Positions 52,523 through 61,812 of a stretch of 64,000 bases of DNA are shown piece after piece (within the stretch, counting starts at the first letter, position 1; each line of letters begins with the position of its first letter). A program made the translations under genes and the position numbers. The notes under the pieces are model-generated. The model saw only the letters and a list, made by a program, of their open reading frames with translations, was not told where the DNA came from and searched no databases. The DNA is from Clostridium sp. D43t1_170807_H7 (lineage in GTDB: Bacteria > Bacillota > Clostridia > Clostridiales > Clostridiaceae): NCBI RefSeq assembly GCF_015555905.1, contig NZ_JADNLK010000002.1, positions 62,001 through 126,000 on the forward strand, read 5' to 3'.

Positions 52523-52890
52523 TTCATCAAGTGGAAGAGAAAATATTAATGATATTACCAGAAAGAATATTGTAATTAAGTTTTAGAATTTAATTGTTTT
52601 TGGAGGAAAAAGAGCGTTAAGTGAAGCTCTAAATTTTAATTTAGTTAGCTGAACTTACTCCTCTGAACGATAGTGAAGAGTGAGTTTCCTTTTAAAAGGA
52701 AGCACCTTCTCCTTACGTCGAATGTGTAAGTTCGATTAACAAAATTAAAATTTTTAATCTCACTTAAGGGAACAAAGTGACTTTCGAAGCTTTAGCTCTT
52801 TTTCTAGAAAAAACAATATAAATTCTTAACGCAAATCACATAAATTCTTGGAGGTTATATCATTAATTTTTCAGTTCCATGTGACGAACA
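52523..52890. repeat. Approximately 370-bp imperfect inverted repeat at the 3' end of the Mo-subunit gene
   Basis: The left arm (about 52523-52617) and the reverse complement of the right arm (about 52795-52890) align over about 95 bp with roughly three quarters of positions identical, including a shared TTAATGATAT-ACC block and a GAAAAAGAGC block. Further inward are nested stems: TTAAGTGA/TCACTTAA, AAATTTTAATTT/AAATTAAAATTT, GAACTTAC/GTAAGTTC and TTCCTTTTAAAAGGAA. The right arm runs into the last codons of the xanthine dehydrogenase gene. No ORF is seen inside. Either a foldback MITE or a large structured RNA. Confidence 0.7.
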
Positions 52891-55169
52891 TTCTTTCTAA
52901 TCATCCCCATAACTATTTTTTCTGATGTTATCGGTAATGTTCTTATATTAACCTTAGTTGCATTATATACAGCATGAGCTAACGCTGGAGATGGTGTATT
53001 AATAACAATCTCTCCTATAGACTTAGCTCCAAATGGTCCTGTTTGTTCAAAGCTTGATTCAAATTCGACTCTAATATTACCAACATCAAGTCTTGTAGGT
53101 ATCTTATATTGAAGGAATGAATCATTTCTCATCTTTCCTTTTTCAGTATAAGTTATATCTTCATAAAGTGCCATTCCTATACCTTGAGCTATTCCACCTT
53201 CTGCCTGAATTCTTGCCAAATTAGGATTAACAACAGTTCCACAGTCTACAACTGCAACATAATCAATTATATCCACTTTACCTGTTAACTTATCCACTTC
53301 TGTTTCCACAATTCCTACCATAAATGGTGGAGGTGAAACTTCTGAATAATGTGACTCACTTTCGCTTATAGTTCTAAATCCACCAACTAAAGTGTTATTA
53401 GCTATATCAACTAATGTTATTTCTTTCTCATCAATTACTGAAAATACCTTTTTACCATCAAACTCTAAATTTTCAATTGGACAATTTAATGATTTTGCAG
53501 CCTCTTCAATAATTCTCTTTCTCATTTTTTCACAAGTTTTAATAACAGCTCCTCCTGTTATATAAGTTGTACTAGATGCATATGAACCTGTATCATATGG
53601 ACTTTGATCTGTATCAACACCATGCACAATAATATTATCTATATCACAATCTAAACAATCAGCTGCCATTTGTGCTAATATTGTATCACATCCTGTTCCC
53701 ATATCAGCAGCACCAATCATTAATGTATAGAATCCATCATCATTAAGCTTTATTTCAACTGCAGCTGTATCCACTGATGATATACCTGACCCTTGCATAG
53801 CCATAGCTACACCAACAGATCTTACTTTTCCATTTCCCATATCTCTACATGGATATTTATTATCCCAATCAATCATTTCCTTAGCTCTCGATAAACATCT
53901 ATCTAAAGCACAGCTATTTGCTTGTTCGTTATAATATGCAGGCATTATTTGTCCTTCAGCAACCATATTCATTTCTCTTAACTTAATAGGATCAATATTA
54001 AGCTTGTCTGCTAATTCATTTACAGCTGATTCTAATGCAAATAACCCTTGAGTAGCTCCATATCCTCTATAAGCTCCAGCGCCCATAGTATTAGAATAAA
54101 CAACATCATATTCAAATTTATATGCTTTTGCTCCATTATAAAGAGGCATTGATTTATGTCCAGATAGCCCAACAGTAGTTGGTCCATGATCTCCATATGC
54201 TCCAGCATTAGATAAAGTATACATATAAATAGCCTTAATTATACCATTTTCATCTGCACCTAATTTAACTTTAATCTCCATTTCGTGTCTTGGACTACCA
54301 TTTGTCATACTTTCTTCACGAGTATAAACCATTTTAGCAGGCTTTCCAGTTTTCATTGTAACTATAGCTGGGAATATTTCTGCAACAACACTTTGCTTTG
54401 CCCCAAATCCCCCACCTATTCTTGGCTTAATTACCCTTATCTTAGACTTCGGAATATCTAAAGCATTAGCTAATATACGTCTTACATGGAAAGGAACTTG
54501 AGTTGCACTTGTTATATTTAACCTTCCATATGTATCAAGCTCAGTAAATGCTCTGAAAGTTTCCATCATAGCTTGGCTATTAGCTTTAGTATGATAAGTT
54601 TGTTCTATTATATGAGCACATTTACTTAATTCTTCGTCCACATCACCATAAGTAAAATCGCCTTTTGAGCATATATTTCTATTTTTATCTGCATTAACCC
54701 AATCATTTAAAACAACAAAATTTTCTTCTGGATGAACTATAACTTTATTATCTAAAGATTCTCTAAAATCTAAAACTGCTTCTAAAACTTCATATTTAAC
54801 TTTAATTAAATTTAATGCTTTATTAACAGCCTTTTCATTTTCACCAGCAACTATAGCAACTGGATCTCCAACACATCTAAGTCTTTTATCTAAAATTAAT
54901 CTATCATATGGACTTGGTTCTGGATAAGATTGTCCTGCAGTTGTAAATCTCTTTTGTGGAACATCCTTATATGTTAATATACATTCTATTCCTGGTACTT
55001 TACTTGCTATAGTTGTATTTATATCTTCTATTAAAGCATGTGCATGAGGACTTCTAAGCACTTTAACTATTAAACAATTACTTGGTGCTATATCATCTGT
55101 ATAAACTGGCTTACCAGTAAGTAATGACATAGCGTCCTTTTTTCTTATCCCCTTATTAACGTATTTCAT
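52863..55169 (-). CDS. Xanthine dehydrogenase family, molybdenum-binding subunit
   Basis: A 768-residue catalytic subunit of a molybdenum hydroxylase (xanthine/purine oxidation). The N-terminal hammerhead domain (about 1-125) is followed by the long Moco-binding domain. Signature blocks are RIGGGFGAKQ near 251-260, GAYRGYGATQ near 361-370, and SIGEIVINTPSPALAHAVYN near 719-738 with the base Glu. It follows the Fe-S subunit gene by 2 bp in the order FAD, Fe-S, Mo. The adjacent purine permease and XdhC factor support a purine role. The last codons lie inside a large inverted repeat. Confidence 0.94.
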   Translation of the reverse strand: MKYVNKGIRKKDAMSLLTGKPVYTDDIAPSNCLIVKVLRSPHAHALIEDINTTIASKVPGIECILTYKDVPQKRFTTAGQSYPEPSPYDRLILDKRLRCVGDPVAIVAGENEKAVNKALNLIKVKYEVLEAVLDFRESLDNKVIVHPEENFVVLNDWVNADKNRNICSKGDFTYGDVDEELSKCAHIIEQTYHTKANSQAMMETFRAFTELDTYGRLNITSATQVPFHVRRILANALDIPKSKIRVIKPRIGGGFGAKQSVVAEIFPAIVTMKTGKPAKMVYTREESMTNGSPRHEMEIKVKLGADENGIIKAIYMYTLSNAGAYGDHGPTTVGLSGHKSMPLYNGAKAYKFEYDVVYSNTMGAGAYRGYGATQGLFALESAVNELADKLNIDPIKLREMNMVAEGQIMPAYYNEQANSCALDRCLSRAKEMIDWDNKYPCRDMGNGKVRSVGVAMAMQGSGISSVDTAAVEIKLNDDGFYTLMIGAADMGTGCDTILAQMAADCLDCDIDNIIVHGVDTDQSPYDTGSYASSTTYITGGAVIKTCEKMRKRIIEEAAKSLNCPIENLEFDGKKVFSVIDEKEITLVDIANNTLVGGFRTISESESHYSEVSPPPFMVGIVETEVDKLTGKVDIIDYVAVVDCGTVVNPNLARIQAEGGIAQGIGMALYEDITYTEKGKMRNDSFLQYKIPTRLDVGNIRVEFESSFEQTGPFGAKSIGEIVINTPSPALAHAVYNATKVNIRTLPITSEKIVMGMIRKNVRHMELKN

Positions 55170-55171
55170 CT

Positions 55172-55630
55172 TTAGTCCTCCTTTTTAGCTGCCAAGAAAT
55201 TTTTAATTGCTCTTAATTGACTCATATAGCCTGTACATCTACAAAGATTACCTGCTAAATAATGTTTAATTTCATCTTCAGTAGGATTCTCCAACTCTTT
55301 CTTCATAGCTAATACATTCATCACAAACCCCGGGCTACAGAATCCGCATTGCTCTGCACCTTGGTCTGCCATAAAAGCTCCAAATTCTTCTGCTTCTTCT
55401 TTTAACCCTTCAAGAGTAGTTACTTTCTTGCCATTTGCCTTCATCACAAGAGTACTACATGATAAAACAGGCTTTCCATCTAAATGAACAGTACATAACC
55501 CACAATTGGCAGTTTCACAACCTCTTTTTACACTTAAAAAGCCTTTACTTCTTACATAATCAATTAATAACGTATCTGCTTCTACATTATCTTGAAAAAG
55601 TTTATTATTTATCCATAGTTTAATTTCCAT
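55172..55630 (-). CDS. Xanthine dehydrogenase family, [2Fe-2S] subunit
   Basis: A 152-residue electron-transfer subunit. Plant-type cluster ligands C38, C43, C46 (RGCETANCGLC) and C58 are in the N-terminal half. The second cluster is in the helical C-terminal half (QCGFCSPGF and LCRCTGY). The start is the ATG at 55630, 5 nt after GGGGGAAG, which overlaps the end of the FAD-subunit gene by 11 bp; the longer frame begins inside that gene. It bridges Moco and FAD in the heterotrimer. Confidence 0.95.
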   Translation of the reverse strand: MEIKLWINNKLFQDNVEADTLLIDYVRSKGFLSVKRGCETANCGLCTVHLDGKPVLSCSTLVMKANGKKVTTLEGLKEEAEEFGAFMADQGAEQCGFCSPGFVMNVLAMKKELENPTEDEIKHYLAGNLCRCTGYMSQLRAIKNFLAAKKED

Positions 55631-56417
55631 AGCTTCCCCCTGTAATTTCACTTATTGCTCTATTTATAAATACTTTAGCAAGTATTTGTCTATATTCTTT
55701 ACTTCCTCTCATGTTACCATCAAATTTAACATTTTTCATAACATATTCAACTACTTCATCAACTTCATTTTGAGTTGGAATCTCACTTAAAAGCTCTGCT
55801 GCATTTACATTCATAGCCTTTTGTGGTCTAGCTCCAATTACTATATTCCATCTATTATTTAACCTTGATACTGCAACTGCTAAAGTAGGAATATCAGTTG
55901 CACTATTTCTATGAGTTAAATATGCAGTTTTTCTATTATCTTTCTTTATTATAATTCTTACTAAAATATCATTATCATAATGCATATCTCTATATTCAGA
56001 AAGTGGAATAATTCCTCCATTAAATAGTTCTACATATGTCTCTAATGATAAAAGTGCTGTTAATATATCTGAAAATCCAAATCTTGAATAAACACTTCCA
56101 CCAATAGTTGCGCAATTTCTAAATTGAACACCCACTATATGTATAACTGATTTTGCTATTATTCCATTAAAATAAGAATTCAAAGATTCATTAGTTTCTA
56201 ATTGTCTTAATGTGCACATACACCCTATCTTAAAGCATTCTTCATCTTCTTCAATTTTATCTAAACCTAATGCTGATAAATCGATAGCAGTTTGGATATT
56301 TCTTCCTCCCATTTTTAGCCAACCTATTCCACCTAATACAACATTATTCTTTTTTTGATTTAATTCATAAGCTTGCTCTAAACTCTCTGCTACTACATAA
56401 TTTCTAATCGTAAACAA
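55620..56417 (-). CDS. Xanthine dehydrogenase family, FAD-binding subunit
   Basis: A 265-residue FAD-binding protein. The FAD loop near 30-37 (LGGIGWLK) and the block GVQFRNCATIGGSVYSRFGFSDI (about 94-116) match the CoxM/CODH-FAD family. It is the first gene of the three-subunit operon. The start is a TTG at 56417, 8 nt after AGGAGG. The NCS2 permease gene is 73 bp upstream on the same strand. Confidence 0.93.
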   Translation of the reverse strand: MFTIRNYVVAESLEQAYELNQKKNNVVLGGIGWLKMGGRNIQTAIDLSALGLDKIEEDEECFKIGCMCTLRQLETNESLNSYFNGIIAKSVIHIVGVQFRNCATIGGSVYSRFGFSDILTALLSLETYVELFNGGIIPLSEYRDMHYDNDILVRIIIKKDNRKTAYLTHRNSATDIPTLAVAVSRLNNRWNIVIGARPQKAMNVNAAELLSEIPTQNEVDEVVEYVMKNVKFDGNMRGSKEYRQILAKVFINRAISEITGGSYGN

Positions 56418-56440
56418 CTTTCTTTCCTCCTATAAACATA

Positions 56441-56490
56441 ACAAAGAGGCTATATCCAATCATCCGATATACGCCCTCTTCATAAAAATT
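56441..56490 (-). terminator. Hairpin between the purine permease and the xdh operon
   Basis: AAGAGGGCGTATATC pairs with GATATAGCCTCTT on the minus strand with a short T-rich tail (TTTGTT). It could terminate the permease transcript or allow partial read-through into xdh. Confidence 0.6.
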
Positions 56491-57807
56491 TTATGCATTT
56501 ACTGCTTCAATTTTCTCTTTATCTTTTGGTAATACTAAATTTAATATAGTTGCTATAACGAAGGTCATTATTATACCATTTTGTGCAAATATATTACTAA
56601 CCCAAGTTGGTAATTCTCCTAAAGCCTCTGGAACATTTCCTATTCCAACACCTATACCTATAGCTAATGCAACTATTAAACTATTTCTACCATCTAATTT
56701 TTCTCTAAATAATGACTGTAATCCACTTACAAATATCATAGCAAACATTATAACTGCTGCTCCACCAAGTACTGATTGTGGCATTACTGAAAGTATTGCA
56801 CTTAATTTTGGAAAAAATCCTGCTAAAATTAAGAATACAGCACCTGTCATAATAACAAATTTATTTACAACTTTAGTTACAGCAACAAGTCCAACATTCT
56901 GACTAAATGAAGTATTTGGAGCAACTCCAAATATAGCTGCTATAAAGCTTGAAACACCATCTGCAACAACTCCACCTGATAGCTCTTTGTCAGTTGCTTC
57001 TCTATCAAGTCCCCCCACTGCTATTGCAGAAATATCTCCAATTGTTTCTACTGTAGTTGCAATATACATTATTGCCATTGAAATAATTGCATCTAATCTA
57101 AATTCGAATCCCATAGCAAATGGTCTAGGTAAACTTATCCATGCAGCTTCTTTTACAGCTGTAAAATCAACCATTCCCATTACTATTGATAATATGTATC
57201 CAATTATTATTCCTATTAAAATAGCTGATGTTTTTATAAATCCCTTAGTAAAATTTTGTAATATTATTATTACTAAAATTACTACTGTTCCAACTATCAA
57301 ATGTTTTGGTGAACCAAAATCACCTGAACCAGATCCACCAGCAAAATATTTAATCCCTACTGGAAGTAATGAAAGTCCTATTGAAATAACAACTAAACTT
57401 GTTACTATAGGCGGAAATAATTTTCTTAACGGCTTAATGAAGAATCCTAAAACCATCTCTAACAATGCTCCAACTAACGAAGCTCCCATTATTGCTGAAT
57501 ATCCATAAGTTGTACCTATAGCATTTTGAGTTCCTATAAATCCTGAACTTGTCCCCATAACCACAGGCAATCCACTTCCTACTTTAAAGAATGGATATAA
57601 TTGAATTAATGTTGCAACACCTGCCACAAACATTGAATTTTGAATTAACATTGATTTTGTTTCTAAAGGAATATCTAAAAGTCCGCATACTATAATTAAC
57701 GGTGATACATTTCCTAAAAACATTGCTAATACATGTTGAATCCCCAATGGAATAGCTTGTTTTAAAGGTACCCTTCCTTCTAACTCATAAATACTTCCAA
57801 CTTTCAT
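56491..57807 (-). CDS. NCS2-family uracil-xanthine (purine) permease
   Basis: A 438-residue membrane protein with about 14 hydrophobic segments. The family signature region GVAPNTSFSQNVGLVAVTKVVNKFV lies near 293-317, and IPLGIQHVLAMFLGNVSPLIIVCGL near the N-terminus fits NCS2 purine symporters (PbuX/XanQ group). It would take up xanthine or uric acid with protons or Na+, feeding the dehydrogenase encoded immediately downstream. Start ATG with AGGGGGG. I looked for a purine riboswitch upstream and did not find its conserved core. Confidence 0.93.
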   Translation of the reverse strand: MKVGSIYELEGRVPLKQAIPLGIQHVLAMFLGNVSPLIIVCGLLDIPLETKSMLIQNSMFVAGVATLIQLYPFFKVGSGLPVVMGTSSGFIGTQNAIGTTYGYSAIMGASLVGALLEMVLGFFIKPLRKLFPPIVTSLVVISIGLSLLPVGIKYFAGGSGSGDFGSPKHLIVGTVVILVIIILQNFTKGFIKTSAILIGIIIGYILSIVMGMVDFTAVKEAAWISLPRPFAMGFEFRLDAIISMAIMYIATTVETIGDISAIAVGGLDREATDKELSGGVVADGVSSFIAAIFGVAPNTSFSQNVGLVAVTKVVNKFVIMTGAVFLILAGFFPKLSAILSVMPQSVLGGAAVIMFAMIFVSGLQSLFREKLDGRNSLIVALAIGIGVGIGNVPEALGELPTWVSNIFAQNGIIMTFVIATILNLVLPKDKEKIEAVNA

Positions 57808-57979
57808 TACATGTCCCCCCTAAAATAATAAACTTCATACGAATAATATTTGTTTTATTTAATTTAATATACGTGTTTTTATATGATGATTTTATCATAT
57901 ATTTCATATTTTGTGAACATTTTTATTTATATTTTTACATATTTTTCGTATTTTTATTATTATAAGCTTCATACCATAC

Positions 57980-58034
57980 AAAAAAACAAAAAGAAAAGGT
58001 AAAATTTCTAAAAACTACTTACCCTTTCCTTTTA
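57980..58034 (-). terminator. Terminator of the XdhC-family gene
   Basis: AAAAGGAAAGGGTAA pairs with TTTTACCTTTTCTTTT on the minus strand, followed by TGTTTTTTTG. Between it and the permease (57808-57975) the sequence is AT-rich and I see no gene. Confidence 0.75.
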
Positions 58035-58071
58035 TAATAAATCATTATAATTTACAATATAATTTTCGTAT

Positions 58072-59106
58072 TTACTCTATATATTCAAAAAGAACTTTTA
58101 TTGTTCCTCCACATGCCATTCCTAATTTTGCAGCTACTGTATTAGATAAATCATAAGTTTCAATATGTGAACTTTTTTCTTTTATTAATTCTATTGCTTT
58201 TTCATATACTGCATTTTCTACACTACCTCCACCAATAGTTCCAGTGAATGTTCCATCCTCCATTACAAGCATTTTTGCATCAATACCTCTTGGTGACGAT
58301 CCTCTCTTATCTAAAATACTAACTAAAACCTTGCCATCTTTATCACAAACAATCTCTTTTAATATTTCTTCATCAATACTTGATACATTATCATTATTCT
58401 TTTCTTGAATAATTTGTGCCATAATACTTACTGCTATTTCAGCAGGAGTCTTAGCACCTATATTAATACCAATTGGAGCATTAACCTTATTTATATCCTC
58501 TGTATTATATCCCTTCTCCAATAATTGTCTTATAGAATTGGCCACTTTTGCTTTACTCCCTATCATTCCTAAATATCTAAATTCATTTTTTAATATTTTT
58601 TCAACACATTCTTGATCGGCTCTATGACCTCGTGTAACAACAACAAAATACGAATTCTTATTAAAATCTATATTTTCTAATGCATTAGTAAAACTGTCAC
58701 ATATTATATTATCAACCGCTGGAAATCTTTCTTTATTTGCAAACTCTTCCCTATCATCTATAACAGTTGTATTAAAATCTAACATTTTAGCCATACTTGC
58801 TAATGATAAAGCTATATGTCCCCCTCCACAAATTATAAGGCTAGGTTTTGATATAAGTTGCTCTATACTAATCTCAATATCATCATTTATTTTTACTATT
58901 TTCCCAAACTCATTAAAATTAATTTTATCTATAACTGCTTTGTAAAACTCCATATTTTCTTGTTCTTCAATTATTATTTCGTTATCAACTTTTAATATCT
59001 TTTTTCCCAGATGCTTGTCCTTTTTATCTTTAACAATAGTTGCTATATAGATATTTTTATTATTATCTAACTCTTCTTTTACCCTTTTATAAAATTCCCT
59101 ATTCAT
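58072..59106 (-). CDS. XdhC/CoxI-family Moco-enzyme maturation protein
   Basis: A 344-residue accessory factor that prepares or inserts sulfurated molybdenum cofactor into xanthine dehydrogenase. Unlike the usual XdhC order, the Rossmann domain (about 90-210, SLIICGGGHIALSLASM and TRGHRADQECVEKIL) is followed by a complete CoxI domain (about 240-344, KRGSSPRGIDAKMLV, GTIGGGSVENAVYEKA, GMACGGTIKVLFEY). The first 85 residues look like a degenerate copy of that domain. It belongs to the purine-hydroxylase set by location and family. Ribosome site AGAGGTG. Confidence 0.88.
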   Translation of the reverse strand: MNREFYKRVKEELDNNKNIYIATIVKDKKDKHLGKKILKVDNEIIIEEQENMEFYKAVIDKINFNEFGKIVKINDDIEISIEQLISKPSLIICGGGHIALSLASMAKMLDFNTTVIDDREEFANKERFPAVDNIICDSFTNALENIDFNKNSYFVVVTRGHRADQECVEKILKNEFRYLGMIGSKAKVANSIRQLLEKGYNTEDINKVNAPIGINIGAKTPAEIAVSIMAQIIQEKNNDNVSSIDEEILKEIVCDKDGKVLVSILDKRGSSPRGIDAKMLVMEDGTFTGTIGGGSVENAVYEKAIELIKEKSSHIETYDLSNTVAAKLGMACGGTIKVLFEYIE

Positions 59107-59276
59107 ATTTTCACCTCTTGTAAATTTTGTATATATTTATATTTTATATAAATTTCAATTTATTTCTATAAAAAATAGTATATTGATTTTTTGCTAAATT
59201 AACTTCCCATTTCTCTAACTATAAGTAACTTGTTATTTAAATTAGTCATATAATAATATAGCTTATATCAATTATT

Positions 59277-59305
59277 CACCTTTAAACAAACATATTCATA
59301 AATTA
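59277..59305 (+). promoter_or_regulatory. Possible sigma-K promoter of the surface-like protein gene
   Basis: CACC (59277-59280) and CATAAATTA (59297-59305) are separated by 16 bp. They fit the late mother-cell consensus (-35 ACC, -10 CATA-N3-TA). No sigma-A promoter of similar quality is seen in the 240-bp gap. Short motif, so moderate certainty. Confidence 0.4.
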
Positions 59306-59347
59306 AAATGTATGAAACTTTATATATTATTTCAAGGGAGGTTTACT

Positions 59348-60133
59348 ATGAGAGAATTGTCATTATCATATACAGATGCCAACTCTGGCAATAATGCTAG
59401 TACTATAGGTTGGATTAATTTTGGTAATATTTTTTTAAATCCTGGTGAAATCTTGACAGGATTGTATGTAAGACTTTTTGATGGGTCTATCTTATCATTT
59501 GATTTGAAAAATGATTCTAATACTGATACTGGATTTGCCTTAAGATCTACTTCAGTTCCAGTAACATCAGATAGTAATTTTGGAGTATTGGGTTATACAA
59601 ATATTTCTGGAAATATTGCACTAATAAAAACACCTTTACCTACTAGTGTAGAAGGTGAAGACTCCGCTTTATTTACATTATCAAATATATCATATTTAAG
59701 TTCTTCCGGTACTCCTATCTCTAGGTTTACATTAAATGTTGTAGATTTATATAATTTAAATTCATCTGAGGATCCAAGCGGGGACTTCCAACAATATATT
59801 ACTAATGGTACACAATGGAATTTAGTAGAACTAATAGGTAGAGGTCCTGCACCAATTATTGATATTACTAACGAAAGCTCAACCCCAATAACAATATCAA
59901 CCCTTACAAATGGAATAACTCCATTAGCTGTTGAAGATTCCATAAGTGTAGCTGATATCACATATCCTACTGCCGATACTAGAACACCTATTTTATCAAC
60001 TGAGTCACCTAGCTTTATTCAATCACATTTTATAGCTACTACAACTAATCCAATTCAAGGTTTTGCAATTGGAATATCAACCCCAAATCCTAATGCAATC
60101 TGTCGTTCAAGAGGTGTAAATTTATTTAGATAA
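59348..60133 (+). CDS. Ser/Thr/Asn-rich surface-type protein (CshA-NR2-like?)
   Basis: A 261-residue protein starting at ATG 59348 (GGGAGG upstream). It has no signal peptide or anchor, is acidic, and is rich in Ser, Thr, Asn, Ile and Gly with predicted beta structure. The central part (about 70-165: LGYTNISGNIAL, LFTLSNISYLSSSGTPISRFTLNVVD, TNGTQWNLVE) resembles the non-repetitive adhesin domain known from streptococcal CshA. That match is from memory and unverified. The last ~90 residues are Thr/Pro/Ile-rich. Glycosyltransferases and a possible sigma-K promoter next to it suggest a glycosylated spore-surface protein; this is inference. Confidence 0.6.
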   Translation: MRELSLSYTDANSGNNASTIGWINFGNIFLNPGEILTGLYVRLFDGSILSFDLKNDSNTDTGFALRSTSVPVTSDSNFGVLGYTNISGNIALIKTPLPTSVEGEDSALFTLSNISYLSSSGTPISRFTLNVVDLYNLNSSEDPSGDFQQYITNGTQWNLVELIGRGPAPIIDITNESSTPITISTLTNGITPLAVEDSISVADITYPTADTRTPILSTESPSFIQSHFIATTTNPIQGFAIGISTPNPNAICRSRGVNLFR

Positions 60134-60135
60134 AA

Positions 60136-60176
60136 TAGAAGTTTCCCCAAAAGTATGTTGGGGAAACTTCTTTTAT
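60136..60176 (+). terminator. Terminator of the surface-like protein gene
   Basis: GAAGTTTCCCC and GGGGAAACTTC arms with an 11-nt loop and TTTTATATT tail. Confidence 0.9.
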
Positions 60177-60186
60177 ATTATATATT

Positions 60187-61059
60187 TTAATTACTATTCT
60201 TAATATAATAGTTAAATATTTGTTCTGCCCTATTTCTATCATAATAATTATCTTTCATAGATTTCTCATCATGAATTGATGCACAATATGGAGTTCTCTT
60301 ACCTTCCTCTATTTCTTGATAGTATTTTATAACTAATTCCTTTGATTTTTTTTCAAATATTTCATTTTGATATTTATTATCTCTAATTTTAAAACAAGTT
60401 ATATTATTATTTTTCACTTTACACATATTACTCATAATACATTCACTACACTCTATTTTTTGCTTTTGATCTATTACTATGCTTTTTACAAGTGCCATTT
60501 TGTAATTTGTAAATTTATTTATTCTAATAGAATAATCTGAATCACATCTCCCAGTTTCCTCATTAAAATATCCCAATATATCTATTACTTCTGGTCTAAT
60601 ACATAAGCAATTTCCTATTAAGGCATCAATCACTCCTACTTCTACCCCATGTTTATTTAACTTCTTAGAATATATAGAATAATATCTAAGTATACTTGGT
60701 TTAACAGTAGATGCAGCCCCAATCTCTGGATATTCATTCATAACCTCCATAAACTTTGTTATCCAATCCGATGTCATCATACAAGTATCACTATCTAAAT
60801 GAAAAAAGAATTGTTCTTTTTTCCTCTTTGACATAACATAATTTATTGCATATGCACACCCCCTATTTAAATTTAATTTCTTCTTTTCTTTAATTCTTTC
60901 ATCCTTTAATGTTTTTATAAACTCCCATGTGTCATCAGCTGAGTTACTATCTACAATATATAACTCAAAGTCATCTGTTGTTTTTAATAACGCCGTTAAA
61001 TTTCTAGCCGTTAGACCTGCTCTGTTCCAACAAATAAAACTTACAATAGGTTTATTCAC
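60187..61059 (-). CDS. Glycosyltransferase family 2 with Cys-rich C-terminal extension
   Basis: A 290-residue GT-A glycosyltransferase. The N-terminal nucleotide-sugar-binding part begins SFICWNRAGLTARNLTALLKTTDDFELYIVDSNSAD (about 6-41, in pieces) and the DxD metal motif is DSDTC near 94-98. Beyond about residue 200 there is a cysteine cluster C-x2-C-x5-C-x8-C (ECSECIMSNMCKV, then ITCF) and a conserved tail (GKRTPYCASIHDEKSMKDNYYD). This part is shared with the paralogue at 61813 but is not usual in GT2 enzymes. The start is GTG at 61059 with AGGAGG. The acceptor may be the surface protein encoded nearby. Confidence 0.85.
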   Translation of the reverse strand: MNKPIVSFICWNRAGLTARNLTALLKTTDDFELYIVDSNSADDTWEFIKTLKDERIKEKKKLNLNRGCAYAINYVMSKRKKEQFFFHLDSDTCMMTSDWITKFMEVMNEYPEIGAASTVKPSILRYYSIYSKKLNKHGVEVGVIDALIGNCLCIRPEVIDILGYFNEETGRCDSDYSIRINKFTNYKMALVKSIVIDQKQKIECSECIMSNMCKVKNNNITCFKIRDNKYQNEIFEKKSKELVIKYYQEIEEGKRTPYCASIHDEKSMKDNYYDRNRAEQIFNYYIKNSN

Positions 61060-61141
61060 AGAAAAATCCTCCTATAAAACTCATAAAGTATATTTATCTA
61101 TAATTAATTTATTTTGTAAATATACATTTTATAATATAAAG

Positions 61142-61178
61142 CAAAAACAGCTAAATCTTAATTTCAGCTGTTTTTTTA
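61142..61178 (-). terminator. Terminator of the GNAT gene
   Basis: ACAGCT and AGCTGT arms separated by about 12 nt, followed by TTTTGC on the minus strand. Confidence 0.7.
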
Positions 61179-61181
61179 AAT

Positions 61182-61736
61182 TTATACTTCTCCTTTATTT
61201 TCATTATAAAGTTCCATTAAAACAATTTCTCTATTATTTAGATTCTTTTCCTTTATTATCTTAAATCCTATCTTTTTATATAAATTCATTGCTTTTATAT
61301 TATCCTTATAAACTTCAAGTATAATCTTATTTAACCCTAATTTATTAAATCCATATTCACATAAAAGTTTAGTTGCTATAAAAGCAATCCCCTTACATCT
61401 ACTATTTAAATCGCCTATTAAAAGTCTACCAAATTCCGCAGTACTGTTACTATAATCGATATTGTATAATGCTACAGTTCCTACTGGATTATTCTTATAA
61501 TTTATTATAAACATTTTATCATTTATATTGCTTTTATATTTATCATACCATCTTATCTGATCTTCCCTTGTGATAATTCTATTATCAATAAAAACTCCCA
61601 GGGTACTTGCTGAATTTCTCCATAATCGAATTCTTTCAATATCAGTTTTCTTTATAGGATTTAAATTTACATCATTTTTAATTATATAATCATCATGTAT
61701 ATCTTGTGGATTTAGATCTTCTATATCCTTACTCAT
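61182..61736 (-). CDS. GNAT-family acetyltransferase (RimJ/PseH-like)
   Basis: A 184-residue acetyltransferase starting at ATG 61736 (AGAGGTG upstream). IRLWRNSASTLGVFIDNRIITREDQIRWY (about 36-64, in pieces) is typical of sugar-amine acetyltransferases such as PseH, and LLCEYGFNKLGLNKIILEVYKDNIKAMNLYKKIGF (about 128-162, in pieces) is the acetyl-CoA part with the final strand. In a cluster with glycosyltransferases it could acetylate an amino sugar of the glycan. A protein-acetylating role cannot be excluded. Confidence 0.82.
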   Translation of the reverse strand: MSKDIEDLNPQDIHDDYIIKNDVNLNPIKKTDIERIRLWRNSASTLGVFIDNRIITREDQIRWYDKYKSNINDKMFIINYKNNPVGTVALYNIDYSNSTAEFGRLLIGDLNSRCKGIAFIATKLLCEYGFNKLGLNKIILEVYKDNIKAMNLYKKIGFKIIKEKNLNNREIVLMELYNENKGEV

Positions 61737-61812
61737 AATCACCTCTAACACTATCTTTTATAATTATCTAAATATATAAATATTAATTTTCACATTCTAT
61801 ATATAAATAAAA

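Noticed and set aside
52440-52862. Molybdenum-cofactor riboswitch or intron in the mocA/xdh gap
   Set aside because: I do not see the Moco-motif core nor a group II domain V; the inverted-repeat description explains more of the sequence.
57808-58071. Purine riboswitch ahead of the NCS2 permease
   Set aside because: The conserved junction and loop elements of the purine aptamer are not present in this interval on either strand.
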